From NCBI GenBank assembly GCA_045577925.1, contig JAZNJH010000051.1:1-39982 (forward strand): a stretch of DNA of 39,982 nt, given 5' to 3'. This DNA is from UBA4717 sp045577925. GTDB taxonomy: Bacteria; Bacillota; Clostridia; Oscillospirales; CAG-272. Positions within the stretch are counted from its first letter, which is position 1, and each line of letters begins with the position of its first letter. A program made the position numbers and the translations under genes. Below are positions 25,951 through 33,386 of the stretch, one piece after another. Below the pieces are notes generated by a model that was not told where the DNA came from, ran no database searches, and saw only the letters and a list, made by a program, of their open reading frames with translations.

Positions 25951-25992
25951 TTTTCTATTCCTCCTAAGTTACTCTATTCTTACTTGTGAAAA

Positions 25993-26190
25993 TTACTTTT
26001 TGCCGAGAAGCGTCTTTACAGCCGGTGCGAATGATTCGCTGAGGTATCCGGACTTACGGAGCGCTCTCTTACGCTTTGTTGTCTTAAGGCCGAGCTTATG
26101 ACGACGGTTGGAGTGGCTGAGCTTTACCTTGCCGCTCTTTGTGAGTGAAAATCTCTTAGCTGTTGCGGAATGTGTCTTAATCTTTCCCAT
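25993..26190 (-). CDS. rpmI: Ribosomal protein bL35
   Basis: 65 residues, the normal length. It begins MGKIKTHSATAKRFSLTKSG and continues with the basic KLSHSNRRHKLGLKTTKRKR, as expected for bL35 of the 50S subunit. It lies between infC (24 nt) and rplT (42 nt). Confidence 0.98.
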   Translation of the reverse strand: MGKIKTHSATAKRFSLTKSGKVKLSHSNRRHKLGLKTTKRKRALRKSGYLSESFAPAVKTLLGKK

Positions 26191-26214
26191 TTTTGTTTCT
26201 CCTTTACAATTTGC

Positions 26215-26730
26215 TTACTTCTTGATGGGCGCTACAAGCATTGACATGAAACGTCCTTCAAGTGTAGGTTTCTTATCGACTTGACCTATCTCTGAAATCG
26301 CCTCTTCAAACTTCGTGAGCATGTCGCGGCCTATTTCAAGATGCGTCATTTCGCGTCCCTTGAATTTAACTACAACCCTTACCTTGTTTCCTGAACTTAA
26401 GAAACGGGTCGCATGGTTGACCTTCGTCTGAAAGTCGTGCGTGTCTATACGGCAGGAAAGCTGAATTTCCTTAACTTCAACAACCTGCTGCTTCTTACGC
26501 GCTTCCTTTTCCTTCTTGTTACGTTCAAAGCAAAACTTTCCGTAATCCATGATGCGGCATACCGGCGGCTGCGCGTTGGGAGCCATAAGCACCAGATCCA
26601 TATCGTTGTCATACGCCATGTTCATAGCGTCCTTGATGGGGAAAATACCGAGAGCTTCTCCGTCTGCCCCTACAAGTCTTACCTCTTTTGCTTTGATTTC
26701 GCCGTTTATCAGCATATCCTTTGAGCTAAT
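26215..26730 (-). CDS. infC: Translation initiation factor IF-3, starting at an AUU codon
   Basis: 171 residues from the chosen start. IF-3 keeps ribosomal subunits apart and checks the start codon. Sequence features are INGEIKAKEVRLVG, the Tyr/Arg-rich CRIMDYGKFCFERNKKEKEARK linker with QVVEVKEIQLSCRIDTHDF, and the C-terminal VVVKFKGREMTHLEIGRDML. The start is placed at ATT 26728-26730 because GGAGGTG ends exactly 6 nt upstream; the first in-frame ATG (26713-26715) would be 21 nt away, and a longer frame from 26781 runs through the leader terminator. AUU starts on infC are the known basis of IF-3 autoregulation in other bacteria. First gene of the L20 operon. Confidence 0.95.
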   Translation of the reverse strand: MSSKDMLINGEIKAKEVRLVGADGEALGIFPIKDAMNMAYDNDMDLVLMAPNAQPPVCRIMDYGKFCFERNKKEKEARKKQQVVEVKEIQLSCRIDTHDFQTKVNHATRFLSSGNKVRVVVKFKGREMTHLEIGRDMLTKFEEAISEIGQVDKKPTLEGRFMSMLVAPIKK

Positions 26731-26750
26731 ACAAAACACCTCCGAAAAAG

Positions 26751-26880
26751 GAAAAAAATAAGAGTGCAAGAATCTCTGCACTCACTTAAGCATAGGCCCG
26801 CCTTTTTCAGGCCTTTACTATTGACCGTATTCGCTTTGCGATACGGTGAGAACGTCGATTCTGCTTCTTTGTACCCTGCA
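26751..26880 (-). ncRNA. L20-type leader (5' UTR attenuator) of infC-rpmI-rplT
   Basis: The ~130-nt transcribed leader contains a stable hairpin (CACCGTATCGC/GCGAATACGGT), a conserved-looking block CAATAGTAAAGGCC... GGCGGGCCTATGC, and an intrinsic terminator: stem GAGTGCA/TGCACTC followed by TTATTTTTTT. This arrangement matches the Firmicutes L20 leader, in which bL20 binding promotes premature termination. The family assignment is from memory of its layout, not from a covariance search. Confidence 0.8.
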
Positions 26881-26909
26881 AGTATACCACACAAATCCCC
26901 TCTTGTCAA
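26881..26909 (-). promoter_or_regulatory. Promoter of infC-rpmI-rplT
   Basis: TTGACA (26904-26909) and TATACT (26881-26886) lie 17 nt apart on the minus strand, directly upstream of the leader. Confidence 0.88.
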
Positions 26910-26968
26910 TAGTTTTTTCAAAAAACATTTCTCAATGTCCATTTTTCAGCGTGCATGTAAAAATATTA

Positions 26969-26997
26969 TTGATTTTTCAGTATTATTGTGATATACT
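26969..26997 (+). promoter_or_regulatory. Promoter of hom
   Basis: TTGATT (26969-26974) and TATACT (26992-26997) are separated by 17 nt, divergent from the infC promoter and about 40 nt upstream of the hom start. Confidence 0.7.
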
Positions 26998-27036
26998 ACT
27001 GTATTATAAGGAATTTTTCAGGAAAGGCTTATACCG

Positions 27037-28224
27037 ATGAAGAAATATATTGCAATTCTCGGCTTCGGCGTTGTCGGAAGCGGATGCGCCGACGTTCTTG
27101 ATACCAACAGGAAACTTATAGCCGAAAGATGCGGATTTGAAATTGAAATAAAATACATACTCGACCTCAGGGATTTTCCCGAAAGCCCGTATGCAAATAA
27201 GATCGTTCACGACTACAACGTGATACTGAACGACCCTGAAGTAGAGCTTGTTGCGGAAATGATGGGCGGCTCTCATCCGGCGCTTGAATTTTCTCTTGCG
27301 GCAATGAATGCTAAAAAGAGCGTTGTTACGTCAAACAAAGAGGTCGTTGCGACCCACGGGCTCGAGCTTCTCTCCTACGCTAAAGAAAACGGCGTATCAT
27401 ACATGTTTGAAGCGAGCGTCGGTGGCGGTATCCCCGTAATTCATACCATTGATACCTCTCTCGTGCAAAATGATATAAAAGAAATAAGCGGTATACTTAA
27501 CGGCACTACCAATTATATACTCACTCAGATGAACACCGTAGGTGCTGATTTTGACTCTGCCCTCAAAGAAGCTCAGGCAAAGGGTTATGCGGAGGCAAAT
27601 CCTTCGGCCGACGTTGACGGAATCGACGCCTGCCGTAAGATCGCAATACTTGCTTCCCTCGCATTCGGCAAGCTTATCCCCACGGAAGCTATCCACACAG
27701 AAGGTATACGTTCAATTGCTCGCGAAGACGTGGAAAATGCCGCTGCGGCGGGATATGCAATTAAGTTAATAGGAAGAACTTTTGCAGATAACAAGAATAT
27801 ATGCGCATACGTATGCCCCATGCTCGTTAAAAACAACGATCCGCTTTCAACAGTAAACGACGTTTTCAACGGAATAAAAATAAACGGCGATGCCGTTGGA
27901 GAAGTAATGCTTTACGGCCGCGGAGCCGGCAAGCTTCCCACCGCAAGCGCAGTTGTATCCGATATCATCAACATACTTTCAGGCAGCGGAGTTTCCTATT
28001 CATGGCAGAGAGCCGATGAGTGTGACATCATTGCTTTTGAGAAGGTCGTGTCAAAGCAGTATATCCGCACTACGGCAAAGTGTGATTTACTTGATGGCGC
28101 GCTCGAGATTGGCGGCGGTGCATACATAACGGGCGAAATGAGTGAAGCCGGGGCTGAAGAGCTTGTAAAAAAGATTGAAGCAAGCGGCATAGACGTTCTT
28201 TCAAGAATACGCATACTTAGCTGA
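27037..28224 (+). CDS. hom: Homoserine dehydrogenase with a shortened C-terminal domain
   Basis: 395 residues. It reduces aspartate semialdehyde to homoserine on the route to threonine and methionine. The NAD(P) fold begins AILGFGVVGSG (6-16). TSNKEVVATHG, FEASVGGGIPVI, SGILNGTTNYIL and NPSADVDGIDACRKIAILA are the catalytic-domain motifs. The end is unusual: ACT-containing homologues of Firmicutes run to about 430 residues, whereas here only ~70 residues remain after the catalytic part (KQYIRTTAKCDLL... VLSRIRIL), an abbreviated ACT-like segment. Threonine feedback may therefore differ. It has its own promoter and terminator and is monocistronic. Confidence 0.95.
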   Translation: MKKYIAILGFGVVGSGCADVLDTNRKLIAERCGFEIEIKYILDLRDFPESPYANKIVHDYNVILNDPEVELVAEMMGGSHPALEFSLAAMNAKKSVVTSNKEVVATHGLELLSYAKENGVSYMFEASVGGGIPVIHTIDTSLVQNDIKEISGILNGTTNYILTQMNTVGADFDSALKEAQAKGYAEANPSADVDGIDACRKIAILASLAFGKLIPTEAIHTEGIRSIAREDVENAAAAGYAIKLIGRTFADNKNICAYVCPMLVKNNDPLSTVNDVFNGIKINGDAVGEVMLYGRGAGKLPTASAVVSDIINILSGSGVSYSWQRADECDIIAFEKVVSKQYIRTTAKCDLLDGALEIGGGAYITGEMSEAGAEELVKKIEASGIDVLSRIRILS

Positions 28225-28239
28225 CAAACAAATATATAC

Positions 28240-28268
28240 AGGACTGCGTTTTTCCGCAGTCCTTTTTT
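28240..28268 (+). terminator. Terminator of hom
   Basis: The stem GGACTGCG/CGCAGTCC with a T-rich loop is followed by six Ts, 17 nt after the hom stop. Confidence 0.92.
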
Positions 28269-28342
28269 ATTCGTGTCATACAAGCGTGAATATTTTAATA
28301 TAATTTGCGTGAAAACTATACTGATACACAGGAGGAAGAAAT

Positions 28343-29461
28343 ATGACAAAAACAGAAAAGCAAAAAAGATTCGTGATAAGCATTCTATTCTTTTTATCTA
28401 TTTTACTTATCGTGTATCTAGTTATAAAATACCTGCTTGGTGTTCTTCTCCCCTTTGTCATCGGGTTTACTGTAGCCTCACTTATTGCTCCCGTTGTCAG
28501 AAAACTAAGCCGCAGGCTTTCGCTTTCACGGCATTTTGTTTCATTCGTGCTGGTTCTTCTCTTTTACGCAACTATCGGAACGCTTGTTGCGATAATATGT
28601 GTAAAGCTGTTTGTTGGTGCAGGAAAGCTGTTTGGTTATCTTCCCAACTTTTATTCAAGCGCCGTTGCGCCGATGTTATCAAGCTTTTTTGACTTTATAA
28701 ACAGTGTGGTTGCGCGCTTTGACAACAGCTTTGTCAGTGATTACGGCGAACTGTTTAATAATTTAGAATTATCACTGAGCTCCGCGATAAGCGCGCTCTC
28801 GCTTGAAGCGGTTGGCTTTATTTCAAACATTGCAAAAAATCTGCCAATGTTTGTGCTTGAAATAATCCTTTCTGTGATATCCACTTTTTTCTTTTCATCC
28901 GATTACGACTATATAACTCATTTTATTTTATCTTTCATACCCTCAAAAACAAAAGCAAAGCTTTTTGAAGCAAAAAAGTGCCTTGGCGGCGTACTGTTTA
29001 AATATTTTAGATCTTATTTTCTTATCATGCTTATAACCTTTGGCGAGCTTTCCCTCGGGCTTACGATCGCAGGTATAAAAAAGCCTCTCGCCGCCGCTTT
29101 TATAATAACCCTTCTTGATATTCTTCCGGTTCTGGGAACGGGAATCATTCTTATACCGTGGGGAATTTTCAAGCTTATAGCGGGAGACTTTCGCACGGGA
29201 ATACTGCTTATTTTTGTGTATGCAATAATAACTGTTATCAGAAACGTTATCGAACCGAAAATAGTCGGCAAAGAAGTGGGGCTTCATCCCACGCTTACTC
29301 TCATTTCAATGTTTGTCGGAACAAGGCTTTTTGGCATAGCGGGGCTTTTTGCTCTTCCGGTGGGCCTTTCTCTCATAAAAAGCCTTAACGACTGCGGCGT
29401 TATAAATATCCTGCCCCAGGCAGATGATAACTGCAACGAAAAATGCAAAAAGCTCATATAA
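28343..29461 (+). CDS. AI-2E/PerM-family membrane protein, YtvI-like
   Basis: 372 residues with about eight hydrophobic segments. The first (about 12-40) and the C-terminal block NVIEPKIVGKEVGLHPTLTLISMFVG are characteristic of the AI-2E transporter/PerM superfamily. The DILPVLGTGIILIPWGI motif is another hallmark. Among Firmicutes members, the length and the FFFSSDYDYI segment suit the sporulation-associated YtvI branch. Transport substrate unknown; YtvI itself is needed for normal sporulation in Bacillus, but its biochemistry is unclear. AGGAGGAAG precedes the ATG at good spacing. It stands alone between hom and purC. Confidence 0.88.
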   Translation: MTKTEKQKRFVISILFFLSILLIVYLVIKYLLGVLLPFVIGFTVASLIAPVVRKLSRRLSLSRHFVSFVLVLLFYATIGTLVAIICVKLFVGAGKLFGYLPNFYSSAVAPMLSSFFDFINSVVARFDNSFVSDYGELFNNLELSLSSAISALSLEAVGFISNIAKNLPMFVLEIILSVISTFFFSSDYDYITHFILSFIPSKTKAKLFEAKKCLGGVLFKYFRSYFLIMLITFGELSLGLTIAGIKKPLAAAFIITLLDILPVLGTGIILIPWGIFKLIAGDFRTGILLIFVYAIITVIRNVIEPKIVGKEVGLHPTLTLISMFVGTRLFGIAGLFALPVGLSLIKSLNDCGVINILPQADDNCNEKCKKLI

Positions 29462-29538
29462 GAGCTCTTTATTGCAGTTTTTCAAAAATCATTTAAGAGA
29501 AAAAGTCATTTTTGTGTAGAATTTATGGCAAAAAAATA

Positions 29539-29567
29539 TTGCAATATCGTAAATAATATGGTAAAAT
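29539..29567 (+). promoter_or_regulatory. Promoter of purC
   Basis: TTGCAA (29539-29544) and TAAAAT (29562-29567) are separated by 17 nt, about 47 nt upstream of purC. I found no PurR box or purine riboswitch here. Confidence 0.65.
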
Positions 29568-29614
29568 ATTTATCGGATAGAAAATAGACATTCTTTATTT
29601 TAAAGGAGCTTTGT

Positions 29615-30298
29615 ATGAAAAAGATTTACGAAGGCAAAACAAAAGACGTTTATAGTCTTGATAACGGCAACGTTATGCTCAAGTTCAAGGACGACTGCAC
29701 CGGCAAGGACGGCGTATTCGATCCCGGTGAAAACACCGTTGGACTCACAATAGAAGGTATCGGCAAGGCTAATCTTCAGACTTCCGTATACTACTTCGAG
29801 CTTTTAAAGGCTGCAGGCATAAAGACGCACTACGTTTCTGCAAATGTAGACGAAGCAACAATGGAGGTTCTTCCCGGCAACGTATTCGGTCACGGACTCG
29901 AGGTTATCTGCCGACTCGTTGCAACAGGAAGCTTTATCCGCAGATACGGCGAGTACATTGAAGACGGCACACCTCTTGAAGGCGGCTACGTTGAATGCAC
30001 CTTCAAGAACGATGCCAAGGGCGACCCGCTTGTAACAAGCGAAGGTCTTGCAGCTCTCGGCGTTATGTCTGAAGAAATGTTCAAGAGTATGAAGGAACAG
30101 ACTCTCAAGATAACAAAGATAGTTGCAGACGACTTAAAGACTATCGGACTTGACCTTTGGGACATCAAGTTTGAGTTTGGCTACAACAACGACGAGGTTA
30201 TCCTTATAGACGAGATCGCTTCGGGCAACATGCGCGTATACAAGGACGGCAAGATCGTTGATCCCGTTGAGCTTACAAAGTATATACTTAACAGATAA
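29615..30298 (+). CDS. purC: SAICAR synthase
   Basis: 227 residues, slightly shorter than the usual ~235. It condenses CAIR with aspartate in purine synthesis. It begins KKIYEGKTKDVYSLD. PGNVFGHGLEVICRLVATGS and the signature DLWDIKFEFG are family hallmarks. The second signature reads IDEIASGNMRVYKDG, in place of the more common DE(V/I)(L/S)(T/S)PD form. This variant is one I associate with clostridial PurC proteins. AAAGGAGC precedes the ATG. No other pur gene is adjacent, so it is not in a purine operon here. Confidence 0.96.
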   Translation: MKKIYEGKTKDVYSLDNGNVMLKFKDDCTGKDGVFDPGENTVGLTIEGIGKANLQTSVYYFELLKAAGIKTHYVSANVDEATMEVLPGNVFGHGLEVICRLVATGSFIRRYGEYIEDGTPLEGGYVECTFKNDAKGDPLVTSEGLAALGVMSEEMFKSMKEQTLKITKIVADDLKTIGLDLWDIKFEFGYNNDEVILIDEIASGNMRVYKDGKIVDPVELTKYILNR

Positions 30299-30305
30299 AT
30301 ACACT

Positions 30306-30336
30306 AAAAATGACCGCTTTATATGCGGTCATTTTT
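30306..30336 (+). terminator. Terminator of purC
   Basis: A 12-bp stem, AAAAATGACCGC/GCGGTCATTTTT, with loop TTTATAT, ending in a T-run, 8 nt after the purC stop. Confidence 0.92.
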
Positions 30337-30346
30337 ACTTTTTGTA

Positions 30347-30375
30347 TTGCATTTTTAAAAAATATGTAGTACAAT
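30347..30375 (+). promoter_or_regulatory. Promoter of the cobalamin-uptake unit
   Basis: TTGCAT (30347-30352) and TACAAT (30370-30375) are separated by 17 nt, directly upstream of the riboswitch. Confidence 0.75.
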
Positions 30376-30394
30376 GTTTGTACACAAAAGAATA

Positions 30395-30582
30395 AACGCA
30401 GATCTATGTCGGAGTGAGCACATTATGATCACTTCGGGGATAAGGAAATTGCGGTGCAAATCCGCGGCAACAGCCATTACCGTAACTGAAGCGCGCCTTC
30501 TCAAGTCGGAATGCTTATCGTTCTGCGACCCGTAAAAGTCTCTTGGGCAAAGTGGGGAGACAAGGTCAGACAGAAGGTACAC
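30395..30582 (+). promoter_or_regulatory. Cobalamin riboswitch
   Basis: The conserved core is recognisable. GGGGATAAGGAA is followed by the P4-type hairpin GCGG-TGCAAAT-CCGC, then GGCAACAGCCATTACCGTAACTG, which corresponds to the B12 element (usual form CAGCCCGCTACTGT). A 5' paired arm GGAGTGA/TCACTTC precedes it. Peripheral stems (GTCTC/GAGAC, 30539-30562) and GGTCAGAC close the domain. It controls the lipoprotein and ECF S-component behind it through the terminator at 30616-30640. The family call is by motif; the exact limits are approximate. Confidence 0.87.
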
Positions 30583-30590
30583 GTACGGCA

Positions 30591-30643
30591 GGGTGCGTGT
30601 CTCTCTTGCACCCTTGCACCCATTGAAGGGTGCTTTTATTTTA
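30591..30643 (+). terminator. Riboswitch-controlled terminator with competing stem
   Basis: GCACCC (30616-30621) pairs with GGGTGC (30628-30633), followed by TTTTATTTTAT, a standard terminator. A second GGGTGC (30591-30596) and GCACCC (30608-30613) just upstream can pair with each other or with the terminator arms. This provides the alternative pairing needed for a ligand-dependent switch. Confidence 0.82.
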
Positions 30644-30676
30644 TCCTTTTAGTGAAAAACGAAAGGAAAACAAAAA

Positions 30677-31102
30677 ATGAAAAAAACGTTAAACTCAACT
30701 ATCGCGGCAATTCTTTCTCTCGTACTTATTATCTGTTTCGTATCTTGCAATACGTCACCCAAAGCAGAGCTTTGGGAAAGTGCCACCTATACGGCAGACA
30801 CCGAGCTTGGAGTCGGATCAAAGACTATTAAAGTAGAAGTTCGGGCAGAAGAGAAATCTGTAACCTTTACGATCAACACCGATAAAGAAGCTCTCGGTGA
30901 CGCGCTAATTGAGCACGAGCTCGTTTCGGGCGAAATGGGCGATTTTGGTCTTTACATCAAGGTAGTCAACGGTATTACTGCAGACTACGACATAGACCAA
31001 AGCTATTGGGCATTTTCACAAAACGGCGAATATATGATGACGGGTGTTGACGGCACCGATATTTCCGGCGGCGAGCACTATGAGCTTGTATACACAAAAT
31101 AA
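30677..31102 (+). CDS. DUF4430 (transcobalamin-like) lipoprotein
   Basis: 141 residues. A basic N-terminus and a hydrophobic stretch end in CFVSC, a lipobox-like site, so the mature protein is probably anchored at the outer membrane face of the cell through Cys25. The rest matches DUF4430: LGDALIEHELVSG, LYIKVVNGITADY and YWAFSQNGEYMMTGVD, a fold related to the C-terminal domain of transcobalamin. Together with the cobalamin riboswitch upstream, this suggests capture of B12 or a related corrinoid. The next gene starts 1 nt after its stop. GAAAGGAAA precedes the ATG. Confidence 0.85.
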   Translation: MKKTLNSTIAAILSLVLIICFVSCNTSPKAELWESATYTADTELGVGSKTIKVEVRAEEKSVTFTINTDKEALGDALIEHELVSGEMGDFGLYIKVVNGITADYDIDQSYWAFSQNGEYMMTGVDGTDISGGEHYELVYTK

Positions 31103-31103
31103 T

Positions 31104-31622
31104 ATGGCGCTCAAAAAAAGCAAAACATTTCAGCTTATAGTGTTTGCTATGCTTGGGTCTATTATGTTTTGCTCCAAAATACTTATGGAAGCCATTCCAA
31201 ACGTCCATTTTCTCGGAATGTTTACCATGGTATACACCATAGTATTTCGTCAAAAAGCTCTGATTCCTATATACGTATACGTTTTGCTGACGGGGGTATA
31301 CGCAGGCTTTTCGCCGTGGTGGATACCTCATTTATACTTGTGGACTCTGCTTTGGGCGCTCACTATGATATTGCCAAAAAATATGCCAAAGAAAGCATCA
31401 TGCATAGTATACCCGCTGATATGCGCCTCCCACGGACTATTATACGGTACGCTTTATGCACCGGCTCAGGCAATCATGTACGGTATGAATTTTGAAAAAA
31501 TGCTTGCCTGGATAGTGGTGGGACTGCCTTGGGACGCTGTTCATGCATGCGGAAATTTTATTGCGGGAATTTTGATATATCCGCTGTCACAGCTTTTTCA
31601 AAAACTAATGAAAAAACGCTGA
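31104..31622 (+). CDS. ECF transporter S component, probably for cobalamin
   Basis: 172 residues with about six membrane segments: FQLIVFAMLGSIMF, the strongly aromatic block PWWIPHLYLWTLLWAL, and a conserved late segment WIVVGLPWDAVHACGNF. Size and layout fit an energy-coupling-factor substrate-binding (S) subunit. No ATPase or T subunit is nearby, so it would share an ECF module encoded elsewhere (group II type). The substrate is inferred from the riboswitch and the DUF4430 neighbour. The ATG at 31104 is chosen because it lies 1 nt after the lipoprotein stop (translational coupling); an in-frame ATG at 31044 would lie inside the lipoprotein gene. Confidence 0.83.
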   Translation: MALKKSKTFQLIVFAMLGSIMFCSKILMEAIPNVHFLGMFTMVYTIVFRQKALIPIYVYVLLTGVYAGFSPWWIPHLYLWTLLWALTMILPKNMPKKASCIVYPLICASHGLLYGTLYAPAQAIMYGMNFEKMLAWIVVGLPWDAVHACGNFIAGILIYPLSQLFQKLMKKR

Positions 31623-31662
31623 AAGCAGATATCGGGTGTTCATGCATATGATATAATCAATT

Positions 31663-31950
31663 TCAATTCCGAAACTCTTCATTATTATCGTAAAACAAAC
31701 TGTTACACATAATTTTAACACCTAATCTGAAACCGATTTTAAAATTCTCCACACTGCTAACCGCATTTATTTCATCACTTGCGTTTATAAGCTCATTAAA
31801 CATTTCTAATTCCTTATCCGACAATTTTTCGGTAAGCTTTTTTTCGTTTTCGCACAAACGCTTCAGCGCACTTTCATATTGTGTGCCGGGATTAATTCTT
31901 TTCTCATTAGGATTGATATTTCCGTAATAAAGTTCTTCAATAAAGTTCAT
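31663..31950 (-). CDS. DUF6809-type small protein
   Basis: 95 residues. It contains FIEELYYGNINPNEK near the start, LKRLCENEKKLTEKLSDKE and FKIGFRLGVKIM near the end. This resembles a family of small helical proteins of unknown function (DUF6809) that is frequent in gut Clostridia. AAAGGAAGA lies upstream of the ATG. It is monocistronic and converges with the ECF gene. The AT content is higher than that of the neighbours. Confidence 0.75.
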   Translation of the reverse strand: MNFIEELYYGNINPNEKRINPGTQYESALKRLCENEKKLTEKLSDKELEMFNELINASDEINAVSSVENFKIGFRLGVKIMCNSLFYDNNEEFRN

Positions 31951-31995
31951 GTTATCATTCTTCCTTTAATATCAATTATTTTTTATATAAATCAT

Positions 31996-32024
31996 ATTAT
32001 ACAAGCTAAAAATACAAATGTAAA
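31996..32024 (-). promoter_or_regulatory. Promoter of the DUF6809 gene
   Basis: TTTACA (32019-32024) and TATAAT (31996-32001) lie 17 nt apart on the minus strand, about 46 nt upstream of the start. Confidence 0.7.
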
Positions 32025-32259
32025 TATGAATTTCCAAAATGGAAACCAATTTTATACGCTATTTAAAAACTAACAAAACTAATAAGTATATAAATCCCTA
32101 TGGTTGATACGGTTTCAAGCAAAAATGGCTCTGTTTTTGTTGCATGCTAAACCATATCTTTTTGGCAGAGAATTTCCATAAAAGAAACTTTTTCAAAATG
32201 GGAAGCATATGTAAATTGAGAGATTCATAAAAGCAAATCACAATTCCTGATTTTACGAC

Positions 32260-32301
32260 AAGAAAACACGGCTGAAACTTAAATTTCAGCCGTGTTTTCT
32301 T
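32260..32301 (-). terminator. Terminator of the ferritin/peroxiredoxin unit
   Basis: A perfect 18-bp stem, AAGAAAACACGGCTGAAA with its complement, and a 6-nt loop, immediately after the peroxiredoxin stop. The A/T-rich stem base serves as the T-tract in both directions. Confidence 0.85.
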
Positions 32302-32303
32302 AA

Positions 32304-32765
32304 TTAAAGCTCACTTAATATCTCTTGGGCATTAGTATCGGGCTTTACCTTGGGCATAACCTTTTCTATATTTCCTTTTTCATCTATAATAAAGGTCGTT
32401 CTAACAACTCCCATACTCACTTTACCGTAAAGCTTCTTTTCCTGCCACACACCGTATGCCTTTATCACGTCAAGTTCGGGATCTGAAAGCAAAATGAACG
32501 GCAGATTATATTTTTCTGCAAATTTTGCGTGTGAAGCAATACTGTCCTTGCTGACACCTATAACCTGAACACCTTTGTTTTTAAACTCGTTATATAGGCC
32601 GGCAAAAGCACACGCCTGCCTTGTGCATCCCGGTGTATTATCCTTAGGATAAAAATACAATACTACCTTTTTGCCCAGAAAATCAGACAGAGAAATATTG
32701 TTTGAATCTTTGTCGGGCAAAGTAAATACCGGTGCCTTATCTCCGGCTTTAATCAATCGTCTCAC
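32304..32765 (-). CDS. bcp: Thiol peroxidase, BCP/PrxQ-type peroxiredoxin
   Basis: 153 residues. It reduces hydrogen and organic peroxides using thioredoxin. VVLYFYPKDNTPGCTRQACAF contains the peroxidatic Cys47 and, five residues on, the resolving Cys52, the atypical 2-Cys arrangement of E. coli BCP. GKKVVLYFYPKD and GVVRTTFIIDEKGNI are further family marks. It lies 29 nt after the ferritin gene, with thioredoxin and its reductase upstream, its likely electron donors. Confidence 0.94.
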   Translation of the reverse strand: MRRLIKAGDKAPVFTLPDKDSNNISLSDFLGKKVVLYFYPKDNTPGCTRQACAFAGLYNEFKNKGVQVIGVSKDSIASHAKFAEKYNLPFILLSDPELDVIKAYGVWQEKKLYGKVSMGVVRTTFIIDEKGNIEKVMPKVKPDTNAQEILSEL

Positions 32766-32794
32766 CCACTTCCGTTATCATTTTTATACCTTGA

Positions 32795-33307
32795 TTACAG
32801 TACAAGCGAGGGCGCGCTGTAAACTCTTGCGGCAAGCTCTTGATTAAGCATGTAAAGGCTCTTAGGATCACTTCCAAACAACTCCATTTTCGATATCAGG
32901 TCATTGGCGTTTGTCTCTTCTTCACCCTGTTCCTTTACAAACCAGTCCAAAAACTGCATTGTACGGAAGTCCTTAACGTCATACGCCGCACTGTAAATAT
33001 CATTTATAAGAGATGTTACGTATTCTTCGTGTTCAAGGCCTGCTTTAAGCACATCCATATGTGACTCAAATACCTTATCGGGCTTTGCTATCGCATCAAG
33101 TGTCACAACCTGATTTTCATTCTGTAAATAGGTATAGAAAAGCATAGCGTGGTCTCTTTCTTCCTGCGCCTGTATCATATACCAGTTTGCAAAGCCGTCA
33201 AGTCCCTTCGCCTTAAAGTAGTTTGAAAAATCAAGATAAAGGTATGCCGAGTAAAATTCCTTGTTTATCTGCTGATTTAACAACTCTCTTACTTTTTCGT
33301 TCATCAT
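32795..33307 (-). CDS. ftnA: Bacterial non-heme ferritin
   Basis: 170 residues. It oxidises and stores iron. The di-iron ferroxidase ligands are all in place at E. coli FtnA numbering: Glu17, Glu50, His53, Glu94, Gln127 and Glu130 (KEFYSAYLYL, QAQEERDHAMLFY, EHEEY, KEQGEEE). GGAGGAAA precedes the start. It is probably transcribed with the peroxiredoxin gene from a promoter near 33350. That promoter overlaps a short AT palindrome reminiscent of a PerR or Fur-type site. Confidence 0.95.
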   Translation of the reverse strand: MMNEKVRELLNQQINKEFYSAYLYLDFSNYFKAKGLDGFANWYMIQAQEERDHAMLFYTYLQNENQVVTLDAIAKPDKVFESHMDVLKAGLEHEEYVTSLINDIYSAAYDVKDFRTMQFLDWFVKEQGEEETNANDLISKMELFGSDPKSLYMLNQELAARVYSAPSLVL

Positions 33308-33342
33308 AATGTATTTCCTCCATAGCGTTTAATTTTTATTGT

Positions 33343-33358
33343 TTATATAATTATATCA
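33343..33358 (-). promoter_or_regulatory. -10 box and AT palindrome upstream of ferritin
   Basis: TATAAT (33350-33355, minus) lies inside the palindrome TATATAATTATAT, close to the TTATAATNATTATAA form of PerR boxes. The -35 is weak. The association with ferritin and a peroxidase makes iron- or peroxide-responsive repression plausible, but the match is imperfect and such AT palindromes also occur by chance. Confidence 0.4.
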
Positions 33359-33386
33359 CAACAAGTTTTGTTTTTCTGTGACCATG

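Larger units (their letters stand above)
31951..32303. other. AT-rich intergenic region
   Basis: It holds the promoter of the DUF6809 gene (31996-32024) and the terminator of the peroxiredoxin gene (32260-32301). Between roughly 32030 and 32255 I see no open frame, tRNA or structured element that I can support. Confidence 0.6.
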
